DNA of 64,000 nucleotides from Candidatus Pseudomonas phytovorans (lineage in GTDB: Bacteria > Pseudomonadota > Gammaproteobacteria > Pseudomonadales > Pseudomonadaceae). The DNA lies in assembly GCA_029202525.1 (NCBI GenBank), contig CP119325.1, positions 5,926,001 through 5,990,000 of the forward strand, given 5' to 3'. The notes under the pieces are model-generated. The model saw only the letters and a list, made by a program, of their open reading frames with translations. It did not search any database and was not told the origin of the DNA. The position numbers and the translations under genes were made by a program. Shown here one piece after another: positions 24,761-33,627 of this stretch (positions are counted from its first letter, which is position 1; the number at the start of each line of letters is the position of its first letter).

Positions 24761-27588
24761 GCCAGGAACGCTACGGCATCCGCCGCTTCGCATTGCTCAA
24801 CACCGCCGGCTACAGCCTTGGCCTGTTCCCGCTGGAACACCCGCTGTCGGTATACGGTGCCAACAACCTGGGTAAATCGGCGTCGATCAACGCCCTGCAG
24901 TTCCCGATCCTGGCGCGCATGTCGGACATGAGTTTCGGCAAGTACAGCCTTGAGCAGTCGCGCCGCTTCTACTTCGCCAGCGACACCTCGTACATTCTCT
25001 GCGAACTGAGCCTGCCCCACGGCCCGCACGTGATCGGCGTGGTCGGCCGCGGCCCGGGTGGCGGTTTCGGCCACCAGTTCTTCGCCTACAAAGGCGAACT
25101 GGACCTGGCCCACTACCAGAAGAACGACACCTGCCTGCGCCAGAAAGAGCTGTTCACCAACCTGGAGCGGCTGGGCATCAAGGCCTACGAGCTGAAGCCG
25201 GACGAACTGCGCCGCCTGCTGGTTGGCGGCCACACCTCGGTGCCGCTGGACCTGACCATGATCCCGCTGCGCTCCACCAGCGAGCAAAGCCTGAAAACCT
25301 TCCGCGCGCTGTTCATCAACCTGCTGCACATGCGCGAAATCACCGCGGCCAAGCTCAAGCAACTGTTTCTTGACGCCTTCGAACACAGCCTGCGTTCGGG
25401 CAGCGTCGACTACATTGCCGCGTGCGAGGAAGCCTTCCGCGACGTGCGCCGCATGGAGCAGGACTACAACGCCCTGGTCGCGGCCGGCCCGCTGGTCGAA
25501 GCCCTGGCCGGTGGCGTAGCCCAGCGCGACATCCTGCGCGGCAAGCTGCACCGCATTTCGCCGGTGCTCGATACCCTGCTGGGCACCTGGCAGGAATACG
25601 CCATGGCGCGCAAGGAAGAGCTGGTCATCCAGTCCGAGCACTACCGTGGCGAGCAAGACCGCCTGCAGAACGACCAGCGCGGTGGCACCCAGGAGCTGAT
25701 GCGCCTGGAGCGGGAAATCACCGGTAGCCAGCGCTGGCTGGGCGAGCTGTCGGTGCTCAAGCACCGCTTTGCCCTGGTTGATGACGTCAAGGTACTGGAG
25801 CAGCAACTGCTGGCGGCCAAGGATGCCCACGACGAACTGGCCGGCGCCCTGGCCCAGTCACGGCAGTTCAGCGCCGAAGACCTGGACGAACGCGTACGCG
25901 ACCTGGAAAAACGCCTGAAGCAGGTCAAGCAGCAACTGGACCACGCTGACAACAACAGCTATGCCCGCCTGCGCGAAGAGTTCTCGCAACAGGACGTCGA
26001 CCGCCTGATGCGCCTGTTCAACGGCGCACTGTTCAGCCTGCCGCTGGGCGAGCGTGGCATCGAGCTGGACGACAGCGCCCTGTGGGTAAAATCGCTGGAA
26101 GCGGTGCTCGACGGCTTCAAGGGCGAGCGCTTCGAAGCCCCTGGCCTGTCTATCGACCTCACCCACATCGACCCGCCTGCACTACAAGCCCTGGCAGACC
26201 GCGCCGCCCTGCGCGACCAGAAAGAGCGCCTGGACAAAGAGCTGAAACAGCTCAAGACCCAGCAGGCTGTGACCGCCGACCGCTCTGCCTCCAAGGCGCA
26301 GACCGAAACCCTATACCAGCAAGTGCTGGACGCGCAAAAAGCGCTGGAAGACTTCCGCCGCAGCGAAACCCTGGCCGCCGAAGAGCCCGAGAAGCTGGAG
26401 CAGCTGTCACAACTGGAAGCCGCCCAGGACGAACTCAAGCGCTCCAGTGATGCTTTCACCGAACGCGTCCAGCAGCTGTCGGCCAAGCTGCAGCTGGTCG
26501 GCCGCCAGATCGGCGACCTCGAGTCCAAACAGCGCACCCTGGAAGACGCCCTGCGCCGTCGCCAGCTGCTGCCGGCCGACCTGCCCTACGGCACGCCCTT
26601 CATGGAAGCCATCGACGACTCGATGGACAACCTGTTGCCCCTGCTCAACGACTACCAGGACAGCTGGCAGGGCCTGCAGCGGGTAGACAACCAGATCGAG
26701 GCGCTGTACGCCCAGGTGCGCCTGAAAGGCGTGGCCAAGTTCGACAGCGAAGACGACATGGAGCGCCGCCTGCAACTGCTGGTGAACGCCTATGCGCACC
26801 GTACCGAAGAAGCCCTGACCCTGGCCAAGGCACGCCGCGCCGCAGTCACCGACATCGCCCGGACCCTGCGCAACATCCGCAGCGACTACGACAGCCTCGA
26901 ACACCAGCTGGCCCTGTTCAACCGCGAGATCAACAAGCGCCAGGTCTCCAACCTGGAGAGCTTCCGCGTGGTACTGGCGCCGAACAAGGAAGCGCTCAAA
27001 CACATCGACCAGATCATCCACAGCGCCGGCCAGTACGAAGAAGGCGAAACCCTTTCGGTGTTCGACCTGACCCAGAGCGCCGAGCAGGACAACAAGAACG
27101 AAGAGGCCAAGGAGTACCTGGCAAGGCTGGTGGCGGCCAACCACAACCAGCTGGGCCTGAAAGACCTGTTCGAGCTCGCGTTCGAGATCACCAAGGTAAA
27201 CGGCCAGCCGATCATCCACGCCGACATCGACGGCGCGGCATCCAACGGCACCACCATGACCATCAAGGCGCTGACCAACATGTACTTGTTGCTGCACCTG
27301 ATGGACCGCGACCTGGCCGGGCGCATCCGCCTGCCGTATTACCTGGACGAAGCAGCGGACATCGACGAACGCAACCAGGCCGCGTTGCTGGAAACCAGCT
27401 TGCAGCTGGGCTTTGTGCCGATTCTGGCGAGTGTGAAGCCACAGGTATCGGCGCACGTGGCGATCGACCTGGAAGGTGGCAGCGGGCCGAATGGCATCTA
27501 CATCGACGAGGCGGACTGGAAGTTCATTAGCCGGCTGGATGAGGTGAAGGCGGTTGTGCGTGAGGATCAGGCTGAAGAGTTAGCCTGA
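24757..27588 (+). CDS. mksB: SMC-like condensin ATPase MksB
   Basis: A 943-residue SMC-type ATPase. The N-terminal head has a Walker A-like GANNLGKSAS (about residues 34-43). Two long coiled-coil arms (about 290-430 and 480-840) surround a small hinge region. The C-terminal head has a signature-like SNGTTMTIKAL and Walker B LPYYLDEAADIDE (about residue 862). It is shorter than E. coli MukB (about 1,480), as expected for MksB/JetC. It should form the DNA-entrapping ring with MksE and MksF. No mksG/jetD gene follows: the next gene is creA on the other strand. Confidence 0.93.
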   Translation: MSQERYGIRRFALLNTAGYSLGLFPLEHPLSVYGANNLGKSASINALQFPILARMSDMSFGKYSLEQSRRFYFASDTSYILCELSLPHGPHVIGVVGRGPGGGFGHQFFAYKGELDLAHYQKNDTCLRQKELFTNLERLGIKAYELKPDELRRLLVGGHTSVPLDLTMIPLRSTSEQSLKTFRALFINLLHMREITAAKLKQLFLDAFEHSLRSGSVDYIAACEEAFRDVRRMEQDYNALVAAGPLVEALAGGVAQRDILRGKLHRISPVLDTLLGTWQEYAMARKEELVIQSEHYRGEQDRLQNDQRGGTQELMRLEREITGSQRWLGELSVLKHRFALVDDVKVLEQQLLAAKDAHDELAGALAQSRQFSAEDLDERVRDLEKRLKQVKQQLDHADNNSYARLREEFSQQDVDRLMRLFNGALFSLPLGERGIELDDSALWVKSLEAVLDGFKGERFEAPGLSIDLTHIDPPALQALADRAALRDQKERLDKELKQLKTQQAVTADRSASKAQTETLYQQVLDAQKALEDFRRSETLAAEEPEKLEQLSQLEAAQDELKRSSDAFTERVQQLSAKLQLVGRQIGDLESKQRTLEDALRRRQLLPADLPYGTPFMEAIDDSMDNLLPLLNDYQDSWQGLQRVDNQIEALYAQVRLKGVAKFDSEDDMERRLQLLVNAYAHRTEEALTLAKARRAAVTDIARTLRNIRSDYDSLEHQLALFNREINKRQVSNLESFRVVLAPNKEALKHIDQIIHSAGQYEEGETLSVFDLTQSAEQDNKNEEAKEYLARLVAANHNQLGLKDLFELAFEITKVNGQPIIHADIDGAASNGTTMTIKALTNMYLLLHLMDRDLAGRIRLPYYLDEAADIDERNQAALLETSLQLGFVPILASVKPQVSAHVAIDLEGGSGPNGIYIDEADWKFISRLDEVKAVVREDQAEELA

Positions 27589-27611
27589 TATCGGTGTACT
27601 GGGGCCGCTTT

Positions 27612-27710
27612 GCGGCCCATTCGCGGGACAAGCCCGCTCCCACAGGCTCCTCGCAGACCTTGAGGCCTGTGTAGTACCTGTGGGAGCGGGCTTGTCCCGC
27701 GAATGGAGGC
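27612..27710. repeat. REP pair (REPIN), ACAA subtype, with mksB terminator
   Basis: Copies at 27612-27645 and 27677-27710 share the centre CGGGACAAGCCCG and its complement. The left copy is preceded by a hairpin (GGGGCCGCTTTGCGGCCC, 27601-27618) that probably ends mksB transcription. Confidence 0.8.
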
Positions 27711-27740
27711 CGAAGGCCTCCCCCGCGATCTACCAGGCTA

Positions 27741-28202
27741 TCAGTGAGCCCAAGGCAAGATCGGAATCGCGGTCACCGCATTCTGCGGGCTGCCCTCGAC
27801 AATACGGTCGCTGTACACCAGATACACCAGCGTATTGCGCTTCTTGTCGAGGAACCTCACCACCTGCATGGTCTTGAACACCAGCGAGGTGCGTTCCTTG
27901 AACACTTCCTCGCCATCCTTCAGCTCGCCCTTGAAGTTGATCGGCCCGACCTGGCGGCAGGCAATCGACGCCTCTGCACGGTCTTCCGCCAACCCCAGGC
28001 CACCCTTCATGCCGCCCGTCTTGGCGCGTGACAGGTAGCAGGTCACACCCTCTACCTTGGGATCGTCAAACGCCTCTACAACGATGCGGTCGTTCGGCCC
28101 AAGGAACTTGAACACGGTGGACACCTGGCCGATTTCCTCAGCCCCGGCCACCATCGGCAGCGCGAATAACGCCAGGGCAAGCGCCCTCTTCAGCAGCTTC
28201 AT
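27741..28202 (-). CDS. creA: CreA family protein
   Basis: A 153-residue protein with a signal peptide (LALALFALPMVAGA) and the CreA motifs IGQVSTVFKFLGPNDRI, VEAFDDPKVEGVTCYLS and GGLGLAEDRAEASIACRQ. CreA proteins are periplasmic or secreted and their function is unresolved. The gene overlaps proB by ATGA and is the last gene of the obgE-proB-creA series, although a hairpin separates obgE from proB. Confidence 0.92.
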   Translation of the reverse strand: MKLLKRALALALFALPMVAGAEEIGQVSTVFKFLGPNDRIVVEAFDDPKVEGVTCYLSRAKTGGMKGGLGLAEDRAEASIACRQVGPINFKGELKDGEEVFKERTSLVFKTMQVVRFLDKKRNTLVYLVYSDRIVEGSPQNAVTAIPILPWAH

Positions 28203-29317
28203 ACCAGCACCAGATTGTCGCGGTGTACCAGCTCAGGCTCAGCGCTGTAACCGAGAATCGACTCGATGGTATCAGACGACTGCCCCATGATTTTCTGCGC
28301 CTCCAGGGCGCTGTAGTTGGCCAGCCCGCGGGCCACTTCAACACCGTCCGGGCCAACGCACACCACCATTTCGCCACGGCGGAAGCTGCCCTGCACGGTC
28401 TTCACACCCACCGGCAACAGGCTCTTGTTGGCCTGGCGCAGTGCCTGCACGGCACCGGCATCCAGCACCAGGGTGCCACGGGTCTGCAGGTGGCCAGCCA
28501 GCCACTGCTTGCGCGCTGCGAGCATGCCGCGCTCGGGCGACAGCAAGGTCCCCAGGCGCTCGCCCGCCTTGAGGCGGTCCAGCACACGCTCGATACGGCC
28601 ACCGATGATGATGGTGTGGGCACCGGAACGGGCGGCGAGGCGCGCAGCGCGCAACTTGGTCTGCATGCCGCCACGGCCCAGGGCACCACCGGTACCGCCG
28701 GCCACGGCATCCAGCGTCGGGTCGTCGGCACGGGCTTCGTAGATCAGCTGGGCTTCGGGGTTGTTGCGCGGGTCGGCGTCGAACATGCCATCGCGGTCGG
28801 TGAGGATTACCAGCAGGTCGGCCTCGACCAGGTTGGCCACCAGCGCCGCCAGGGTGTCGTTGTCGCCGAAGCGGATTTCGTCGGTGACCACGGTGTCGTT
28901 TTCGTTGATCACCGGCACCACGCCCAGGTCGACCAAGGTGCGCAAGGTGCTGCGGGCGTTCAGGTAACGCTTGCGGTCAGACAGGTCGTCATGGGTAAGC
29001 AGGATTTGCGCGGTGTGCTTGCCGTGCTCGCCGAAGCTCGACTCCCAGGCCTGCACAAGGCGCATCTGGCCGAGCGCGGCAGCCGCCTGCAGCTCGTTCA
29101 TCGCGCTCGGTCGCGTGGTCCAGCCCAGCTGGCTCATGCCGGCCGCCACGGCCCCGGAGGAGACCAGTACCAACTCAACGCCCGCCTCACGCAGCGCGAC
29201 CATCTGCTCGACCCAAACGGCCATGGCACCGCGGTCGAGGCCCTTGCCATCGGCGGTCAGCAGAGCACTGCCAATCTTCACGACCCAGCGCTTGGCGCCC
29301 GTCACCTTGCTTCGCAT
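28199..29317 (-). CDS. proB: Glutamate 5-kinase
   Basis: From ATG 29317 (MRSKVTGAKRWVVKIGSALLT) the protein has 372 residues. The amino-acid kinase domain has VVKIGSALLT, LVSSGAVAAGM, INENDTV, FGDNDTLAALVANL and TDRDGMFDADP. The C-terminal PUA domain (about residues 275-355) includes RGTLVLDAGAV. It phosphorylates glutamate in the first step of proline synthesis and is normally inhibited by proline. It overlaps creA downstream and follows obgE. Confidence 0.97.
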   Translation of the reverse strand: MRSKVTGAKRWVVKIGSALLTADGKGLDRGAMAVWVEQMVALREAGVELVLVSSGAVAAGMSQLGWTTRPSAMNELQAAAALGQMRLVQAWESSFGEHGKHTAQILLTHDDLSDRKRYLNARSTLRTLVDLGVVPVINENDTVVTDEIRFGDNDTLAALVANLVEADLLVILTDRDGMFDADPRNNPEAQLIYEARADDPTLDAVAGGTGGALGRGGMQTKLRAARLAARSGAHTIIIGGRIERVLDRLKAGERLGTLLSPERGMLAARKQWLAGHLQTRGTLVLDAGAVQALRQANKSLLPVGVKTVQGSFRRGEMVVCVGPDGVEVARGLANYSALEAQKIMGQSSDTIESILGYSAEPELVHRDNLVLV

Positions 29318-29360
29318 CTTCTTCCAACCTATGTCGAATCTGTAGATACCGTGGATACAA

Positions 29361-29386
29361 AAACGCCGCTCCAGAGAGCGGCGTTT
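29361..29386 (-). terminator. Hairpin between obgE and proB
   Basis: AAACGCCGCT and AGCGGCGTTT form a perfect 10-bp stem 17 bases past the obgE stop. It probably ends or attenuates the rplU-rpmA-obgE transcript before proB. Confidence 0.65.
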
Positions 29387-29402
29387 AGTGTACTGCAACC
29401 GG

Positions 29403-30629
29403 TCAGTCGCGCACGTAAATGATTTCCGGGCCGTCTTCGTCGTCCTCGAAATCATCATCCCAACCGTCATCGTCACCGATGTCGTGCACGCTCTTGACGC
29501 CAGTACGGCGCAGGGTACGCGCGTCGTCCAGGGCCTGCAGCTGCGCACGGGCTTCGTCTTCGATGCGCTGGTCGAGGTCGGCCAGCTCTGCGGCGAAGGC
29601 TGGGTCGTTGGCCAGGCGGTCAGCGCGGTCTTCGAGGTAGCGCATCAGGTCGTGGCTGAGCTTGTCGGTACCCTGCTTGGAAATAGCCGAGATCACGTAG
29701 ACCGGGCCTTCCCACTCCAGGCGATCAATCACCTCCTGAACACGCTCATCGCGCTCGTCGTCCATGACCATGTCCGACTTGTTCAGTACAAGCCAACGCT
29801 CACGCTCGGCCAGCGACGGGCTGAAGCGGGTCAGTTCGTTGACGATCACTTCGGCAGCATCGGCCGGGCTGCTTTCGTCCAGCGGCGCGATGTCGACAAG
29901 GTGCAGCAGCACACGGGTGCGCGCCAGGTGCTTGAGGAAGCGGATACCCAGGCCGGCACCGTCGGAAGCGCCTTCGATCAGGCCGGGGATGTCGGCAATG
30001 ACGAAGCTCTTCCAGCGGTCGACGCTGACCACACCCAGGTTTGGCACCAGGGTGGTGAACGGGTAGTCGGCCACTTTCGGCTTGGCGGCCGAGACCGAGC
30101 GGATGAAGGTACTTTTGCCGGCGTTCGGCAGGCCCAGCAGGCCAACGTCGGCCAACACCTTCATTTCCATCTTCAGGTCGCGCTGGTCACCCAGCTTGCC
30201 TGGCGTGGTCTGGCGCGGTGCACGGTTGGTGCTGGACTTGAAACGGGTGTTGCCCAGGCCGTGCCAGCCGCCTTGGGCGACCATCAGCTTCTGGCCTGGG
30301 GTGACCAGGTCACCGATCACTTCCTGGGTGGAAGCATCGATCACGGTGGTGCCGACCGGCACGCGCAGGAACAGGTCTTCACCCTTCTTGCCGGTGCAGT
30401 CGGTGCTGCCACCATTGGAGCCGCGCTGGGCTTCGTGGTGACGGGTGTAGCGGTAGTCGACCAGGGTGTTCAGGTTTTCGTCGGCAACCATGTACACCGA
30501 GCCGCCGTCACCACCATCACCGCCGTTAGGGCCGCCGTTCTCGATGAACTTCTCGCGACGGAAGCTCATGCAACCGTTGCCGCCGTCACCGGCCTTGACC
30601 CGAATCGATACTTCGTCAACAAACTTCAT
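29403..30629 (-). CDS. obgE: Obg/CgtA GTPase
   Basis: A 408-residue Obg GTPase. The glycine-rich OBG fold is at residues 1-158 (GGNGCMSFRREKF; GGDGGDGGSVYM). The G domain has G1 GLPNAGKST, G3 DIPGLIEGAS and NKSD. The acidic tail has the pattern DDDGWDDDFEDDED. It binds the 50S subunit and helps assembly and stress control. It is downstream of rplU and rpmA, separated from rpmA by 188 bases that carry a terminator-like hairpin and an inverted-repeat element. Confidence 0.98.
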   Translation of the reverse strand: MKFVDEVSIRVKAGDGGNGCMSFRREKFIENGGPNGGDGGDGGSVYMVADENLNTLVDYRYTRHHEAQRGSNGGSTDCTGKKGEDLFLRVPVGTTVIDASTQEVIGDLVTPGQKLMVAQGGWHGLGNTRFKSSTNRAPRQTTPGKLGDQRDLKMEMKVLADVGLLGLPNAGKSTFIRSVSAAKPKVADYPFTTLVPNLGVVSVDRWKSFVIADIPGLIEGASDGAGLGIRFLKHLARTRVLLHLVDIAPLDESSPADAAEVIVNELTRFSPSLAERERWLVLNKSDMVMDDERDERVQEVIDRLEWEGPVYVISAISKQGTDKLSHDLMRYLEDRADRLANDPAFAAELADLDQRIEDEARAQLQALDDARTLRRTGVKSVHDIGDDDGWDDDFEDDEDGPEIIYVRD

Positions 30630-30674
30630 TAAAACCGCCTCTCGCCAGTAGACGAGTTGAATGACTCAAAAACA

Positions 30675-30764
30675 TGAGGCTCTTGCAAAAATGAGCGCGG
30701 CGGCCCCGTACGACCGTAGAAACCAACGCCGGCAACCCAGACAAACAGCTTTGCAAGAGGCTCA
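30675..30764. repeat. 90-bp inverted-repeat element
   Basis: TGAGGCTCTTGCAAA (30675-30689) and TTTGCAAGAGGCTCA (30750-30764) are inverted repeats matching at 14 of 15 positions around 60 bases of non-coding sequence. Size and ends recall a MITE, but no target-site duplication is clear. It lies between rpmA and obgE. Confidence 0.55.
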
Positions 30765-30776
30765 CCACAAACGAAA

Positions 30777-30800
30777 AAGCCCCGTCGCATGACGGGGCTT
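30777..30800 (-). terminator. Terminator-like hairpin after rpmA
   Basis: AAGCCCCGTC and GACGGGGCTT form a 10-bp stem with loop GCAT, then TTTTTCG on the minus strand. obgE may therefore depend on read-through or on its own promoter. Confidence 0.75.
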
Positions 30801-30817
30801 CTGGAGCGACGTCGCGA

Positions 30818-31075
30818 TTAAGCGGCGACGATGCTCACGTAACGGCGCATGAACTCGCCTTTCTTCTCGAACTTGATCACGCCTTCGATCTTGGCGAACA
30901 AGGTGTGATCCTTGCCCATGCCAACGCCGTAGCCAGCGTGGAATTCGGTGCCGCGCTGACGGACGATGATGTTGCCTGGTTTGATAACCTGGCCGCCATA
31001 CATCTTCACGCCAAGGCGTTTAGATTCTGAGTCGCGACCGTTACGAGTACTACCACCAGCCTTCTTGTGAGCCAT
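30818..31075 (-). CDS. rpmA: Ribosomal protein bL27
   Basis: An 85-residue protein beginning [19 protein letters not shown], with the conserved N-terminal tail that reaches the peptidyl-transferase centre and [20 protein letters not shown] in the core. Part of the 50S subunit. It follows rplU by 38 bases, the usual rplU-rpmA pair. Confidence 0.99.
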
Positions 31076-31113
31076 GGTTCAATTCTCCAAATAAATTCAG
31101 GGGATCTAGGGGA

Positions 31114-31428
31114 TTAAGCCTGGATGCCGGTGATTTTGATCTCGGTGAACCACTGGCGGTGGCCCATACGCTTCATGTGGTGCTTACGACGACGGAACTT
31201 GATGATGCGAACCTTGTCGTGGCGGCCTTGCGAAACGACTTCGGCCACTACTTTAGCGCCAGCAACAACTGGAGCACCGATGGTGACTTCTTCACCGTTG
31301 GCGACCAGCAGAACGCGATCGAAGGTCACGGATTCGCCAGTGGCGACTTCCAGTTTTTCGATCTTGAGGAATTCACCTTCGGCGACTTTGTACTGCTTGC
31401 CGCCGGTAACGATTACTGCGTAAGACAT
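31114..31428 (-). CDS. rplU: Ribosomal protein bL21
   Basis: From ATG 31428 (MSYAVIVTGGKQYKV) the protein has 104 residues, the standard size. The conserved C-terminal RRKHHMKRMGHRQ binds 23S rRNA. It is preceded by a GGAGAAA ribosome-binding site and starts the rplU-rpmA-obgE group. The divergent ispB gene lies 244 bases away, an arrangement common in gammaproteobacteria. Confidence 0.99.
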   Translation of the reverse strand: MSYAVIVTGGKQYKVAEGEFLKIEKLEVATGESVTFDRVLLVANGEEVTIGAPVVAGAKVVAEVVSQGRHDKVRIIKFRRRKHHMKRMGHRQWFTEIKITGIQA

Positions 31429-31672
31429 GGTATTTCTCCGATAATCCTGCTCACCCAGCGCTTTATATGATGAGTATTGGCTGGCATGGCTGCACAGGGC
31501 TGGAACGGCCCAGCGCAATTGCGTAAGGCAGGTGCTGCCCAGGAAGTTAGGGTGCGCGATTGTACGCAACCGCGGTTTGGCTTGCAAGTACCGCCCCCGG
31601 CCTGCGGGCACCGCGCCTTGACACACCGGGACCTGCGACCTAGCATGCCGCGCAACCTCACTGGAGCAGCCG

Positions 31673-32641
31673 ATGCAACCCCAAACCTTCTACCGCGCGG
31701 TGGCTGATGATTTCAGCGCCGTCGACGAGATCATCAAGAAGCAGCTGACCTCGCGCGTGCCGCTGGTATCGAAGATCGGCGACTATATCACGTCCGCCGG
31801 TGGCAAGCGCCTGCGCCCCCTGCTGGTACTGCTGTGTGGCAAGGCCCTGGGCCGCGAAGGCGACGACCTGCGTCTGCTGGCCGCCACCATCGAATTCCTG
31901 CACACCGCCACCCTGCTGCACGACGACGTGGTCGACATGTCCGGCATGCGCCGTGGCCGCTCCACCGCCAATGCCCTGTGGGGCAACGCGCCGAGTGTGC
32001 TGGTGGGCGACTTCCTTTATTCGCGCTCGTTCGAAATGATGGTCGAACTGGGCTCGATGCCGGTCATGCAGATCCTGTCCAAGGCCACCCGCGTGATTGC
32101 CGAGGGTGAAGTGCTGCAGTTGTCGCGGGTACGCGATGCCAGCACCACCGAGGAAATCTACATGGAGGTCATCCGCGGCAAGACCGCGATGCTGTTCGAG
32201 GCCTCGACCCACAGCGCCGCCGCACTGGCCGAAGCCACCGATGTGCAGCGCGAAGCCCTGCGCACCTTTGGTGACCACCTGGGCGTGGCCTTCCAGCTGG
32301 TCGACGACCTGCTGGACTACAAGGGCGACTCGCAGACCCTGGGCAAGAACGTCGGTGACGACCTGGCCGAAGGCAAGCCTACCCTGCCGCTGATCTACAC
32401 CATGCGCGAAGGTACTGCCGAGCAGGCTGCGCTGGTACGTAAGGCAATCCAGAAGGGTGGCCTGGAAGACCTGGAGCAGATTCGCGTGGCAGTCGAAGAG
32501 TCCGGCGCGCTGCAGTACACCGCCGAGCTGGCGCGTGATTACGTGAAGCGTGCCATTGCCTGCCTGGAAGTGCTGCCTGCCAGCGAGTACCGGGATGCAC
32601 TGGTTGAGCTGAGCGAGTTTGCTGTAGCCCGGACTCACTGA
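31673..32641 (+). CDS. ispB: Octaprenyl diphosphate synthase (trans-prenyltransferase)
   Basis: A 322-residue all-trans polyprenyl synthase. The first aspartate-rich motif is LLHDDVVD with the following RRGRSTAN, and the second is LVDDLLDY. GGKRLRPLL at about residue 43 binds the diphosphate. It builds the ubiquinone side chain (probably nonaprenyl in Pseudomonas). Divergent from rplU. Confidence 0.96.
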   Translation: MQPQTFYRAVADDFSAVDEIIKKQLTSRVPLVSKIGDYITSAGGKRLRPLLVLLCGKALGREGDDLRLLAATIEFLHTATLLHDDVVDMSGMRRGRSTANALWGNAPSVLVGDFLYSRSFEMMVELGSMPVMQILSKATRVIAEGEVLQLSRVRDASTTEEIYMEVIRGKTAMLFEASTHSAAALAEATDVQREALRTFGDHLGVAFQLVDDLLDYKGDSQTLGKNVGDDLAEGKPTLPLIYTMREGTAEQAALVRKAIQKGGLEDLEQIRVAVEESGALQYTAELARDYVKRAIACLEVLPASEYRDALVELSEFAVARTH

Positions 32642-32657
32642 TAGACCGAGTCGCATT

Positions 32658-32741
32658 CATTCGCGGGTAAACCCGCTCCCACAGGTACAACATAGGCCCA
32701 GAAGCCTGCGCTATCCCTGTGGGAGCGGGTTTACCCGCGAA
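32658..32741. repeat. REP pair (REPIN), TAAA subtype
   Basis: Copies at 32658-32684 (CGGGTAAACCCGCTCCCACAGG) and 32716-32741 (its complement with TTTA) form an inverted pair. It separates ispB from the zinc-ribbon gene. Confidence 0.85.
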
Positions 32742-32828
32742 GCTTTTGTCCGGACATAATCCCTTCTGCAGAAATACCTCTTACAATGCAGGCTTTCAAC
32801 CGCCTGTCTGATTGTTTGAGGAACCGAA

Positions 32829-33170
32829 GTGAGCACTCTGCCACCCTGCCCGAAATGCACCTCCGAATACACCTATGAGGATGGCACTCAGCTGATTTGC
32901 CCTGAATGCGCCCACGAGTGGTCGACCAGTGGCGACGCCGAAGCGGCCAGCGACGAGGCAGTGAAGAAAGACTCGGTCGGCAACATCCTGCAGGACGGCG
33001 ACACCGTCACCGTGATCAAGGACCTCAAGGTCAAAGGTTCGTCCCTGGTGGTCAAGGTCGGCACCAAGGTCAAGAACATCCGCCTGTGCGATGGCGACCA
33101 CGATATCGACTGCAAGATCGATGGCATCGGCGCCATGAAACTGAAGTCCGAGTTCGTTCGCAAAGTCTGA
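32829..33170 (+). CDS. yjdM: YjdM/PhnA-type zinc-ribbon protein
   Basis: A 113-residue protein starting at GTG 32829 behind GAGGAACC. An N-terminal zinc ribbon has the pairs CPKC and CPEC. The C-terminal YjdM domain includes DGDTVTVIKDLKVKG and VKVGTKVKNIRL. Although once called PhnA, the family is not the phosphonoacetate hydrolase; its role is uncertain. Confidence 0.93.
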   Translation: MSTLPPCPKCTSEYTYEDGTQLICPECAHEWSTSGDAEAASDEAVKKDSVGNILQDGDTVTVIKDLKVKGSSLVVKVGTKVKNIRLCDGDHDIDCKIDGIGAMKLKSEFVRKV

Positions 33171-33206
33171 TTACACAAAAAATTGCCAACTGGCGCTTGC
33201 TATTTT

Positions 33207-33225
33207 GATAATAAGAATTATTCTC
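33207..33225. promoter_or_regulatory. Strong Fur box
   Basis: GATAATAAGAATTATTCTC matches the 19-bp Fur consensus GATAATGATAATCATTATC at 15 positions. It lies 30 bases before the 81-residue protein's start and should repress it when iron is plentiful. Confidence 0.75.
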
Positions 33226-33254
33226 ATTGGAACTGGTATCCAAGGAGAATAGCC

Positions 33255-33500
33255 ATGACTTATCTGATTGACGCCTGGCTTGACCGCCCTCACCCCTACC
33301 TGCGCATTCTTCATCGCGAAACCGGCGAAGTGTGCGCGGTGCTTGAAGAAGAAGCCCTCGACGAACTGCGTGACCAGGGCGACCTGGACATGAGCGGGCT
33401 GAATTCGAGTGAACCGGGAGTGCTCAAGGAGCTGGTGCGAAACCTGTTTCTGTTCTGCTATGCGCGGGCATTGCGCCCGATGGGAACAGGCTGGAATTGA
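33255..33500 (+). CDS. Iron-regulated small protein (PA4570-like)
   Basis: The ATG at 33255 follows AAGGAG by seven bases and gives 81 residues (MTYLIDAWLDRPHPYLRIL to PMGTGWN). It is acidic, has no signal peptide, and contains one cysteine in the middle and one near the C-terminus. From memory it resembles P. aeruginosa PA4570, an iron-responsive protein of unknown function that also lies near ispB. The strong Fur box upstream supports iron control. Confidence 0.85.
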   Translation: MTYLIDAWLDRPHPYLRILHRETGEVCAVLEEEALDELRDQGDLDMSGLNSSEPGVLKELVRNLFLFCYARALRPMGTGWN

Positions 33501-33511
33501 GGCCAGCAGGG

Positions 33512-33603
33512 CCGGCCTCTTCGCCGGCATGCCAGCTCCCACAAGTACAACACAAAGCTCGAAAGCTATGGGGTCCCTGTGGGAGCTGGCTTGCCGGCGA
33601 ATG
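33512..33603. repeat. REP pair (REPIN), divergent GCCGGCATGCCAGC subtype
   Basis: Copies at 33512-33544 and 33575-33603 form an inverted pair in which the usual CGGG stem is replaced by GCCGGC and GCTCCC by AGCTCCC on both sides. A hairpin at 33603-33619 (GGGCCGCAAAGCGGCCC) adjoins it and probably terminates fklB. Confidence 0.75.
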
Positions 33604-33627
33604 GGCCGCAAAGCGGCCCCGGCAGTA

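Noticed and set aside
22774..27588. Wadjet plasmid-defence system
   Set aside because: Subunits JetA, JetB and JetC-like are present but no JetD nuclease gene is adjacent, so this is the MksBEF condensin form.
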